Below, piece by piece: positions 54,401 through 64,000 of a stretch of 64,000 bases of DNA. The stretch comes from Cruorifilaria tuberocauda (Eukaryota; Nematoda; Chromadorea; Rhabditida; Onchocercidae), in contig JABVXU010000147.1 in NCBI GenBank assembly GCA_013365365.1, positions 54,239 to 118,238 of the forward strand, written 5' to 3'. A model generated the notes under the pieces. That model was not told the origin of the DNA, ran no database searches, and saw only the letters and a program-made list of their open reading frames with translations. How positions within the stretch are numbered: position 1 is the stretch's first letter; each line of letters starts with the position of its first letter. The position numbers and the translations under genes are program-made.

Positions 54401-57400
54401 AGATAATATAAATTATCTCTGGGCACGAAGATTATTTTAAAGAATTATTCTAATTAAAATGGACTCATGCATTGCGTAACATTGCATGAAAATAAAATTA
54501 AAATTGAATTTTAAAAGGGAAATGGTAAAATTGAAATGCCAAAACAGATTTTTTTTTAATCAGTTGTCTCCACGCTATAAGAATCGTTCCATGCTTCGTG
54601 CTATTATCTAATTATCAATTTAAAAAAATAATCCTAAATGATCCAATGATTTTTAGTAATATAAAGATTCATAGGGGATTTAACTTTGAATTGCATGCAG
54701 TGTGCATGCATTTCTATCATTAGTGACAACATGAAATTATAGTATCCTCAATAATTTGCTATTTCCTGCAAAGATAATTGAAATTATAGAAACAGATGAT
54801 CAAAACTCTGGAAATTACAATCTAAGCGAAAAGTATACATGCAATCTTCCGACGCAATTCTACCTACTGCAAAAATCTTTCCCAAATCATGCAAGATATA
54901 AGGAAATAGCAAAAGGCCATCGTTATCTTTAATTAACTATTAGTTAAAATGAAGTAAATTACGTTAGAAGCGATAATGCAAATCATTAATAGTATATGAA
55001 AAAGCATAAAAAGCACAGAAAGGAATAAAACGGAACCTTTGTTCAATAACGTTTGAGTTATTGATTTTGCTGTTATCAACATTTTTCTCTTCTTCAATAA
55101 TAGTATCACACGATGTTTCAGGTTGCTGAAATTTCGAAATACTGTTTGAAGGAACTATCGACAACAACGGTGATAAAGTAGAGCATGGTGAGGTACAGTC
55201 AGTAGTGGTGACCTGTTGCGGATTGTCAAGCGTCCCGAGAGCCGCCTCCGCTTCAGCAGTGTTCGTGGTCATCATGATGGAGGATGAGGATGGCGACATA
55301 CCGCGAAGGCGTCCACCGAACCATTTTCGTAGACAAATTTCCGAACGGCTACAGTAAAACACAATCATTATTTTAAAGAGAAGCAAGGATAGAGCTGAAG
55401 AATCATTAGCGTTGTTCCCTCACGAATAACTCCCGCATTCCACATGGTTGAATGCATTTCTATCTCAGAATAACTAGAAATGCAGAATATGCGGGATCAC
55501 TCGTGCGAGGGATAATCTATCTTCCAAATGCAAGCACCTTTGCTAATCTGAGCATCAAAAAAGTACAGCAAAAAGCAACATGCGCTTTAATTAGCCAGTA
55601 AATTCACTCTCAATTAATTACATCCGCTCTCCACAGCATTAATTTTAGATATTTTTAACAATAATGCGAGATTCTTCTACATGAAATCTAATAATTACCA
55701 ATAATGTAATCAGTTTTAGACAAAGAATTATTTCATTATCATATCCTGAATAATATGTAAAATCAAATGAAATTTCTCACAACTGGAGTTTTGGGGAAGT
55801 AAAGGAATTTAGAGGAACTGTGCACTGCGAAATATTCCTTTATCATTTTGTTACTTATCAATTAGCGCTGATTACTTATCACTAAAGTGTAAAACAAAGT
55901 AATATAAAATCTTTTTGCACAACTAAATCCAAATGAAACAAGCGCAAGGTTCGAACTGTGTAATTTATAACTTGAAACCAATCGGTCTTTGATTTTAATT
56001 TTATAACAAATAAAATAACTTATTGTAAAGCATTCGTAATTTGCAAATTATGTTGAAGAACAAAGCAGAGAAAAAATAACGTAATACCAGAAAATTCGGG
56101 ATACAACGATCGGTGAAATGGTCTTGTGAGATGAAGCACAATCTTGAGAGGTTGATGAGTTGCCATTCGCTGTACTCTGCGATTCTCGGTTTGAATGCCT
56201 AGAAGAAATTGATTGATTCAAAATTGTTCAAAAAGTTGTGAATATTATGAACAAATGAAAAACAGAGAGATTCAAAATGTGAAAAAGATTTCTGTTGCTT
56301 AAGTAAGCAAATAATCAAAGCAAAAGATTGAAGTGTTAAAGTTTGTTAGCAGATTTTCAGACAAAACAATCACAAATGAATTAGAATTAAAATTTTGATG
56401 CACAAAAAGGGCAATATGCTAAAAATAGAAATGGAAAAATGCCTATCAAAAATACAGCAAACCTTAAAAATGTGCGTTCGATACGGGCGCGTCTTCTCAT
56501 TTCTTCCATACTTTGATATTCCGTTCGCCCACTGAAACAGCTGAGCGTCATTTGCTCAAAGGAATATCTATTATTAATTTCTTAACATTGTTAACTATCA
56601 ATTAAAGCTTTAGCAAAAATAAAAATAATCATTAGTAAAATGTCATTTTAATTTCGTCTAATTCTGCAACAAATTTTGAACTTAATGTATAATAGAAATT
56701 TGCTTCTGAAAAGTTGAAAAGCTGTATTCCGCACTAAGCCTAACATATGCTCTGAAACTTCAATTTCTGTTTAAAAAGAATGCTTCAATGAAATAACAAC
56801 GATATGCTAATACAATAAGAGTTAATCTATCCATTTCACGATAATGAAAATAAAGCATCAATCCATCATTTTTCAAATAATCCAATTTTTCTACTATTGC
56901 ATCAAATGACATTTTATTGTGCTTGTTATAAAGACCATTATTATTACAATCATTCATGGGATAATAGCACTATTACACTATTTAGAAATATTGGAATTTA
57001 ATAAAATGACGATGAGTTTTGATTAAAATATTAGCAAGAAATTAGGAAAAAAATTTTTCTTCCACTTTTGGACTAACATGCCCCTTGTCTAATTTTATGG
57101 ATAAAATTATAATGAATTACAGAATTATCATTAGATATGCCATCAAATATAGTATTTTTTCTTGGTCTGATTTTATCATCTGAATGCAACTGTTACTTAA
57201 ATTCTTCCACAAAATATGTCTCTTGTTATCAACTGTTCAGATAAGAATTAAAACTCTCGAGTGGTAGAACCATCATAGATGCGATTCATTCATTATTCAA
57301 CTGTGAAATCTTCATATCATATGCAATGTTTGGAAAGCACTCAAAAAGATCAAAAATCCATTAAATGAAGACAAAAAAGATGACCTGAAATATTTCAAAA

Positions 57401-60400
57401 TATAAACCAATTTTCAATAATGTCTAACAAGTTTCCCCAAGATTTCTGCATTTGTAAAACAGCAAGCCGATGGACAAATGTCCATCAGCTGAACTTTCGC
57501 CAAATGAAAATATAATAATGCACAGACAGGTAGACCAACCTGTACCTCCATTATGTTACATTCATATCACAAAATAATAGAGCTAATAGGCCGACAGACG
57601 GATAGATAAATATAATGAAAATACAACAGCTTTTTTCCATTAACTAAATATCAGGAAAGGGAATGAACCCTTCAATGACTGAAAAAAGTAATGTGGAAGA
57701 GCGCTTAAGGTCCTGTGAATCAAGATTTAATTACTGAACGAACTTTGGAAAAATAACCGATGGAGTGGAAAAAACTAAAATAAAAAACTCCATGAAAATC
57801 ATGTTTTCTTTAAAGATTTTTCACGAATTAAAAAGTTTGCAACTAATCAAATTATAATAATTAACCAATCTTCTATCAAAATGCACGGAAATTTTTGGAA
57901 AATTGAATGAGAGAGAAGGAAAACGAAAAAATATCAACAAAATTGAAATTTGCATATACTTGGATTTTTTCAGAAATAATACTACTAGGGTGGCGATAAA
58001 ATGATAATCAATGCCATTAGGTGCAAAATGCGGCACATGTTTGAATTAAGAGAAATCATAAAAGGTAGAGTGCCTTCTTGAAGTATATGACTGAGATTGG
58101 AACTTTTCCAGAGAACATTATTTGGCAATTAGTACAAGAGACTAAATTCAAGGATAAGAAAATTATTTAAAAGATTATGACATGATGAGTGGGAATAAAC
58201 TTTTGCGTGAATTTTCTTCAAAAGGTAACCTACTGAATAAAAAATATAGATAAGAAAAGAGAAATTAGTGTGAAAGAAGTGACAAGTCACAAAGTAATAT
58301 TATTAGTTCTGAAGCAAAGTATCAGATATATCAGAAATTACTTATGCATCATAGAATTCCAAGAAGAAAGTGATAAATATTAAGTTTGCTAGGAAAGAGA
58401 AGGGAGCTGAAAGTCAATAAAAGGCTTTGCACTGCACAGGACAGGCTTACAAAATGGTTTTTATCATCGCCATCTCTTTGGCAATCCATTCTTTCAATCT
58501 ATTCCAATAGCTCAATTTGATTTTTTTCTTATTTTTTGACTAATGGAGGAACAGAGAGAAAGAGAGAGGAAAAGGAAAGGGTGAAAGGAAAAAAAAAGCT
58601 ATTCCTTGCAATTTGTATAGTTAATAAGGCTAGAGAGAATGCATAGATAAGAACTTTCTATCGCTGAAGTGATAAGTGATAATTCATAACTGTGCATGAA
58701 TATACAAACAACATCATCGCATCATTGGGATGCGCAAACGGCTGGCTAATAGTGACGAACTCATTAGCCTTTTCATCTCTAATTATTTTAGGATAATTGC
58801 TTCCAATAACGTAGAAAAATGTAATCTCTTTCTCCCTTTTGAATTTAAATTAAAAAAAATACAATTAATCATTATCGCCAGTCAAGATGGCGGTATATGT
58901 ACACTGACTGCTTATAAGCCGTGAAGAAGCTAAACATCCGAATATTTTCGTAGTTTAAACATTACAGATCAACCAGGAACATCAATAAAAACAACCAAGT
59001 TTTACATTCAAATAAAAGTATCAGGCACTTACTTATTTGTAGCTCAAGCTATATGGAAATGCAACAAGAAAATTATTTTGCAAATTTTGCACATCTTTGG
59101 ACAAATAAGAGCGCTTATCAGAGTATTTGTATCATGTATGATAAGAATAATCAATAACAATTTAGTACGGAACTGAAAGAAAAAACGAAAGTGAAACATA
59201 AAAACTTCAAATATTTTAATATAAGTCATTCATAAAATATGAAAAAAACTGCCAAGAAGGAAAGAGAACAGACTGAATTTTTCTGACTAGAGAAATATAA
59301 AATTCCAAATAAGTAAACGAAAGAGAGACAAGGAGACAAAAAGAGAGAAAGGGAAAGAGGAGGAAAACGGAAATTGAGTATCAAAGATGACGTGAATGTT
59401 GAGTTATCCAACTCACATAAGCCGTTACGAGTTATTTACTTAAATACCAAGATGACAATCTTGCAATGTACAAGTTCATTCCACTACCTCAGCGATACTT
59501 CCAACTGATTATGTTCAAAGATCAGAAGAGAGGCAAACAAATGCTCCAATTGATAGGCGCAACTGTACAAATTTATCCCAACCTACTATTTAAATAAACA
59601 ATTAACGTGTCATCCACCAAATCTTCTTTCCTATACTAAAAATATTTTTATGATAGACTTATAATGAAAAAACTTTCTAGAAACCTAAGATATATAAAAT
59701 CACAGAGAGCTAAGGATTTGCAAAAGCTTCCATGCAGCAATAAAAGTTCATAATAATTCTTGAAATTTCAACACAAATCTAATTAGAAGTAAAATACAGA
59801 GATATTCTTCATAACTAACCTATAGCGAAATCGACTTCCAATACTAAAAAATGATTTTGGTGGTGGTACTGGTGGAGCGATTAGTCGAAAGAATGTATGA
59901 TGTTCAATGCAACTCTTCCATAATGCTTTACAACTCTCTGGATTTTGGATATTGAAAATAACCATGGCATCCTCTTCTACCTGCAATTCGTTCACGATTA
60001 TTACCATAGGATAATGACCTTTAGCAGTTATCCATTTTAATAAATATGGATTCAATATTCTATTACTACGAAAATTTTTTCATATTGTCTCCTCTTCCTA
60101 CCTTTGTTAACTTTACCTTTTCTGTCTGAAAACAAATTTCCAACTAACGTTTTCCATTATTTTTTGTTTTCATCTTATGTCACCTTTTTGTCTTCCAATT
60201 AATTCCCTTTTTAGTATCTTAAAGTATCTTCAAACTTTATATTTCGTCTTCCTTTTCTCATTATCAATTAGAACTATATACTTACGTTATCATTTTTGAC
60301 TGTGCGCATATGTATACTAAATAGCTTCTTCCTAAATGACAACTTCATGATGGCAGACCAAGGGTAGGTCGATTCACGACGATTATATCGCACAAGCACC

Positions 60401-62809
60401 ACACCACTATTGCTTACGCCAACTCCAATCATTGCACCATTGTTTTCCTATACAAATCTATTTAAAATTAGTTAAAATTGAAGAATTTAAAGGAAAATCT
60501 TACTTTCTATGTTTTGAATTAAATGTTTAATAATTGTTTGTTTTCATCTAACGATTAAAAATTATTTGACTTATCCTACTAACACAAGAAGATAAAAGAT
60601 TAAATTTATTTGAATTAAAAATATACAATAAATGATTAAAATGATAACCTTAGCTGGATAGAGATCAATGCCATAGAGGTCGAGATCTTTAGCGTGTTTC
60701 AAAAAATTAGTTTCTGCTTCAGCTGGACTTTGTCCTTTGTGAAGTTTATGCAATTCAATTGTATTCTTAATTAGGCTAGCACTTTGTTCAGGTACAAATT
60801 GAAATTCGTTGAGATACGTGGTACCATGCTCTTCCTCACTGTAATCACCAAATTCTGCTGAAAATCAAATTTCTGACTGTTCATCAGCTTAAAAATTTCA
60901 AATAATGGTAAGAATAGGTTTTTCAGGTTGTATTGAAATATACTGGCTTAATCAAACGAGCTCAAAAACTCACTGCTAGAAATTAGATTTAGGTAAAACA
61001 TACATTGGGCGGCATAGCTGGCGAGAGTTGCGGCAATACTCTCGGAACAAATTAGCCGACCTTCCAACAAATCTTTTTTAAGTTGAAGAAAGACATGGTA
61101 TCTGCAAAGAAATATTAGACGTAGAAAGAACAGAAACATTACCAAAAAAATCTTTCGTATTAAATATTATTTCATAATAAGGATTAAAAGATCATATGCC
61201 TTATTGATAAAGAAATATTTTAAAATGTTCCTTATTTATCTGAAATTATGCTAAAGAATAAATAAAACCTTGTGTATTCTTCCATTAACTTTGATGGATC
61301 ACTAACATAAAATTTGAGGCGGAAATGCAATTGATAGGGAGGATCTGGAAGGAAATTTTATAAAGCGCCATATAGAAAAAAACAGAATATCTTTAATGAA
61401 AATGCAGGAGTCTTGATATTTCACGCGGGAATTCTAAAAGCCAAATTTCTTTTAAGTGACATTTCATAAGAGCAAAAACGAAAATTATCAGAGAGGTTAG
61501 CAACAGGCACAGTTCGTAGACAAAAGGGAACATTCATAGGATTCGATCACTTCTGACAGGGACCATCAGAAAACTTACAAAATAATTGTTTCCTAATTGA
61601 TTTTGTAGGATTAAGCCATTTCTGAAACAATAAAACAATTCGAAAGTTGCATTTCATCAGAAGTACTTAAACTGATGCGATGATAAAACTAAGATATGAT
61701 AAAGAAAAAAGGATGGATTAGTTAACTAATTAATTTAAAAAATTTTTTCGATTTCAGACAATTCTCAACTTCAGTGCAATAACATTACTCAACCTTAACT
61801 CCGGTTTGGCTTGTTTCAAGAACAGATATGTACTGCAATCCGAAGTAATCCTTCTCCACCAATTCAAGATGATCAAATACCATGTTGAGTAATACCTGTC
61901 CTTTGGCATGGCGCTATAAATAATTACAAAATATGATTATTAATTCGAATGATTCCTGAATTAATAATTCAACTCTATTCACTAAAGTATTTCTGCTATG
62001 CACTGCTATTTGCTAGCAAGTTATTCTTTATATTTGTTTCTATATTGTAATTTTCTTTTATGCAACACGCTTAATATATCCGCTGTTCTTAAAATAGCTT
62101 CAACAAGTGATCAGCAAAATTGTTGAAATTTTGGATGGTAAACTGAAGATAGGGACAGCTAACGCTAGTGTCTTTGTACTACTCTTTCCAGCATTTTCTA
62201 TTCAAAATATTCGAAATTTCTTGTTATCTAAATGGTTTCTTTGACATTTATAACGCAAAATAAAAAAATTTCGATTGCCATCACTTTTACTATTTTTCAG
62301 CAAGAAATAATTTTCATACTTAGTAAATTATGCAGAAAAGCGATCTTTTTTCAAATCTAATTCTCGAAAGTTTGAAATTTTCTTTCAAACAATAAGCCGT
62401 TATTTCAACTTAATTGTCAAAATTTCCAACATTGCTGACATGAAAGTAATGAATTAAGCTAAGTTCTCCAGCAGTATAGCAAATTGTGCCTTGAAGACAA
62501 GCAATACCATTTAGTCTAACTTAAGAGAAGTTAAGCAGTCTTGCTACAGTATTAAAAGTGCCCATCCATTTTTGAATCTTAATTATTTTACATTCTGTGA
62601 AATCTGAAAGAATCTGAAAAAAAGAGCCGTAAAGATGAATAAATGGAAGAGAAAGTAAGAATGAAACAAACTTCGATTTCGAATCTTCGTTCAGTGTTAT
62701 CGAGGAATATGACAATACAAGAAATCGTGCGGACTGGAAATGTTAAGCTTTGTGGATTCAGTCCTTCCGATTCCCGAACGCTGTAGCTACCCGAACCAAA
62801 CTTGATCAT
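42445..62809 (-). CDS. ptp-1: FERM-PDZ protein tyrosine phosphatase (PTPN3/PTPN4 type)
   Basis: 22 exons: 62809-62672, 61913-61794, 61621-61579, 61344-61269, 61101-61004, 60857-60649, 60447-60286, 59980-59820, 56531-56463, 56198-56088, 55348-55037, 47398-47173, 46340-46072, 45802-45727, 45406-45227, 44990-44873, 44790-44633, 44351-44196, 43902-43627, 43500-43402, 43286-43101, 42537-42445. All phases join; 1111 aa (human PTPN4 926). FERM domain about 1-335 ([62 protein letters not shown]), then FERM-adjacent [11 protein letters not shown] Ser/Asn-rich linker spans about 360-690. PDZ about 700-790 ([35 protein letters not shown]). PTP about 800-1100: [20 protein letters not shown] with D1003, and [10 protein letters not shown] with catalytic C1035 and R1041, so active. 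FERM directs it to the membrane-cytoskeleton interface. A TTTATAG acceptor ends at 62823, 13 nt before ATG. Confidence 0.95.
49655..49670. repeat. (TC)8 dinucleotide repeat, GAGA on the ptp-1 strand
   Basis: Perfect (TC)8. Read on the ptp-1 strand it is (GA)8, a sequence often found in metazoan promoters, and it borders a GC-richer patch in the large intron. Confidence 0.7.
52403..52420. repeat. (ATA)n microsatellite
   Basis: Six perfect ATA/AAT units in the ptp-1 large intron. Confidence 0.75.
55415..55514. repeat. About 100-bp imperfect foldback in a ptp-1 intron
   Basis: Nested complementary segments: CCCTC 55417-55421 with GAGGG 55507-55511, ACGA 55422-55425 with TCGT 55501-55504, TCCCGCAT 55431-55438 with ATGCGGGA 55489-55496, and TGCATTTCTA 55453-55462 with TAGAAATGCA 55475-55484, closing a 12-base loop. 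It ends about 65 bp from the acceptor of the exon starting at 55348. Confidence 0.75.
56532..59819 (-). other. 3.3 kb intron of ptp-1
   Basis: The intron after the FERM core, AT-rich, with no exon or RNA gene recognised. Open frames at 57821-58036, 58730-58924 and 59044-59229 lack family signatures. Confidence 0.65.
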
Positions 62810-62822
62810 CCCCTCCTCATCG

Positions 62823-62833
62823 CTATAAATAAC
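62823..62833 (-). promoter_or_regulatory. Candidate trans-splice acceptor of ptp-1
   Basis: On the minus strand TTATTTATAG ends at 62823, 13 nt before the ATG at 62809. The short stretch between is open in the same frame, so an additional upstream coding exon cannot be excluded. Confidence 0.45.
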
Positions 62834-63975
62834 TCATATCAGAAATTCGTAAACATGTAATAAAGAAACAGGTGGCCTTGTTAATTAATGCGACAGCGGT
62901 AAAAACATTCAAAAATCGAAAAAAACCTATATTCAATACAACTTGAGATAATAAAGGTATCGAAAATATTTTTTCTTGAATCATTGTTTGAATTAGAAAA
63001 CTACTTAATAGAAAATAGCGTATCGAAGTATACAATAACTGATTAAGCATCTTTACATGCTTTTGTGCACCAATCGTTACTTTCAGCAAAATATCCACAG
63101 AAATTAAGCCCAATAAACATTTCAGAAAAAATCAATGTTAAATTCAAAACGTATCAAAGTAGTCTTGAAGTTCAGGGAATTTTAAACTCAAAGAAACGTA
63201 ATTCCAAAAATTAATTTTTTTTCTTATTTGAAATTTCTGATGCATTTTAAAGATTGATGAAAATTAAGGATAAAAGTTTTATAAGATGAATAATTGGTGA
63301 TCTTGCATGTAGTGATGGGAGAATTAATAATAGACTTTTCTCTGATGAAATATTTTAATTTTTTTTTTTGCAATATATGATAAAAGTTTTCCCAATTGAG
63401 ATTTTGCCATATCTAAAATGGAAATGAAAAAAAGATCAGTGCACTGAGGAAGAAAAATATTTTTTAAGGAAAAATATGTGGAAAGTTCATTTTGAATTGT
63501 AAAAGGATAACAATAAAATGCTTGAAACAATATTTGGTCTGTTGAATCTAAATTTATAATTTTAATTTAAAAAGGAAAAAAGACTTCAAAAATTCAATCT
63601 CACCAAAGCTATTGCATTTCAAGCAGCAAAAAAAAATTCTTACGAAATAAATTCAAAAGAGAGACAAAAGTGAAATAAAATTAAGCATTAAGATTGATAT
63701 TTGCCAACCTAACAATAACAGAGAATGCTTGCAGTTAATTTCTTTCCTTTCCCTTTCAATTGTTCCTTACTATTTTCCAATTTCCTTCGTGCTCTACTCT
63801 GAATTTACTCCATTCAAACTTTTCCTTTCTTCAAGAACCGTAAAAACGTTTCCTAGGAGAACCAACGAAATGTATCAAATCATTATTGTTTCTACTAAAC
63901 AGTAAGAAACATATTCTAACCTGTTGATCTTTATCAGATAAACTTCTTTATTTCTCATTTCGATTTCCCCTTTAC

Positions 63976-64000
63976 AAAAAAAAAAAAAAAAAAAAAAAAA
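63976..64000. repeat. Poly(A) homopolymer at window end
   Basis: 25 consecutive A at the right edge of the window. It could be a true homopolymer, a retroposon tail or an assembly-break artefact; the following sequence is not visible. Confidence 0.7.

Larger units (their letters stand above)
47399..55036 (-). other. 7.6 kb intron of ptp-1
   Basis: The longest intron found, in the linker between FERM and PDZ. The flanking phases join exactly (AG|T), so no coding exon is required inside. It carries a (TC)8 tract and a GC-richer patch around 49640-49880, and an (ATA)n run at 52403-52420. Plus-strand frames such as 50985-51251 are unsupported. The GC-richer patch is the best place for an internal promoter giving a FERM-less transcript, but this is inference only. 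Confidence 0.6.
62810..64000. other. Upstream region of ptp-1
   Basis: About 1.2 kb before the ptp-1 start codon, expected to hold its promoter and trans-splice site. No coding exon is seen; frames at 62823-63113 and 63324-63530 (minus) are unsupported. A pyrimidine-rich stretch occupies about 63735-63850 and the window ends in a homopolymer. Confidence 0.6.

Overview
The window looks like nuclear DNA of a parasitic nematode, most likely a filarial or other clade III (spirurid) worm. It is AT-rich and its genes are split into many short exons with nematode-type acceptors (TTTCAG, TTTTAG, TTATAG). Nearly every start codon has a good splice acceptor shortly upstream with no recognisable coding exon before it, as expected for spliced-leader trans-splicing. 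All recognised proteins are metazoan. I cannot name the species, and I see no bacterial, viral or transposase gene.

Layout: (1) 125-972, minus: first four coding exons of p70 S6 kinase (rsks-1), running off the left edge. (2) 5444-10458, plus: MOSPD2-like CRAL-TRIO/MSP tail-anchored protein. (3) 11042-12996, minus: RSRC2-like RS-rich nuclear protein. (4) 14039-14690, plus: methionine-R-sulfoxide reductase B. (5) 14691-22828: about 8 kb with no convincing gene. (6) 22829-25103, plus: LicD/fukutin-like type II membrane protein. (7) 27436-29613, plus: Abl interactor abi-1. (8) 33809-41215, plus: autophagy kinase unc-51/ULK/ATG1. (9) 42445-62809, minus: FERM-PDZ tyrosine phosphatase ptp-1 (PTPN3/PTPN4 type), 22 exons over 20 kb, with one 7.6 kb intron. 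The right end is its upstream region and finishes in a run of A.

I assembled each gene exon by exon, using phase as the test. Predicted lengths are 543 aa (MOSPD2-like), 296 aa (RSRC2-like), 136 aa (MsrB), 361 aa (fukutin-like), 423 aa (ABI-1), 908 aa (UNC-51) and 1111 aa (PTP-1), all without an internal stop.

The genes do not form an operon-like pathway: strands alternate and spacers are kilobases long. Two functional links are known from other animals: S6K (a TORC1 target) and UNC-51 (inhibited by TORC1) sit on opposite sides of growth and autophagy control, and ABI-1 acts on actin. I found no new multi-gene system. The more unusual points are small: a GC-AG intron that splits the TOS motif of S6K, a decayed copy of an unc-51 exon inside the preceding intron, a long hairpin in a ptp-1 intron, and a terminator-like perfect hairpin just after the fukutin-like stop codon.
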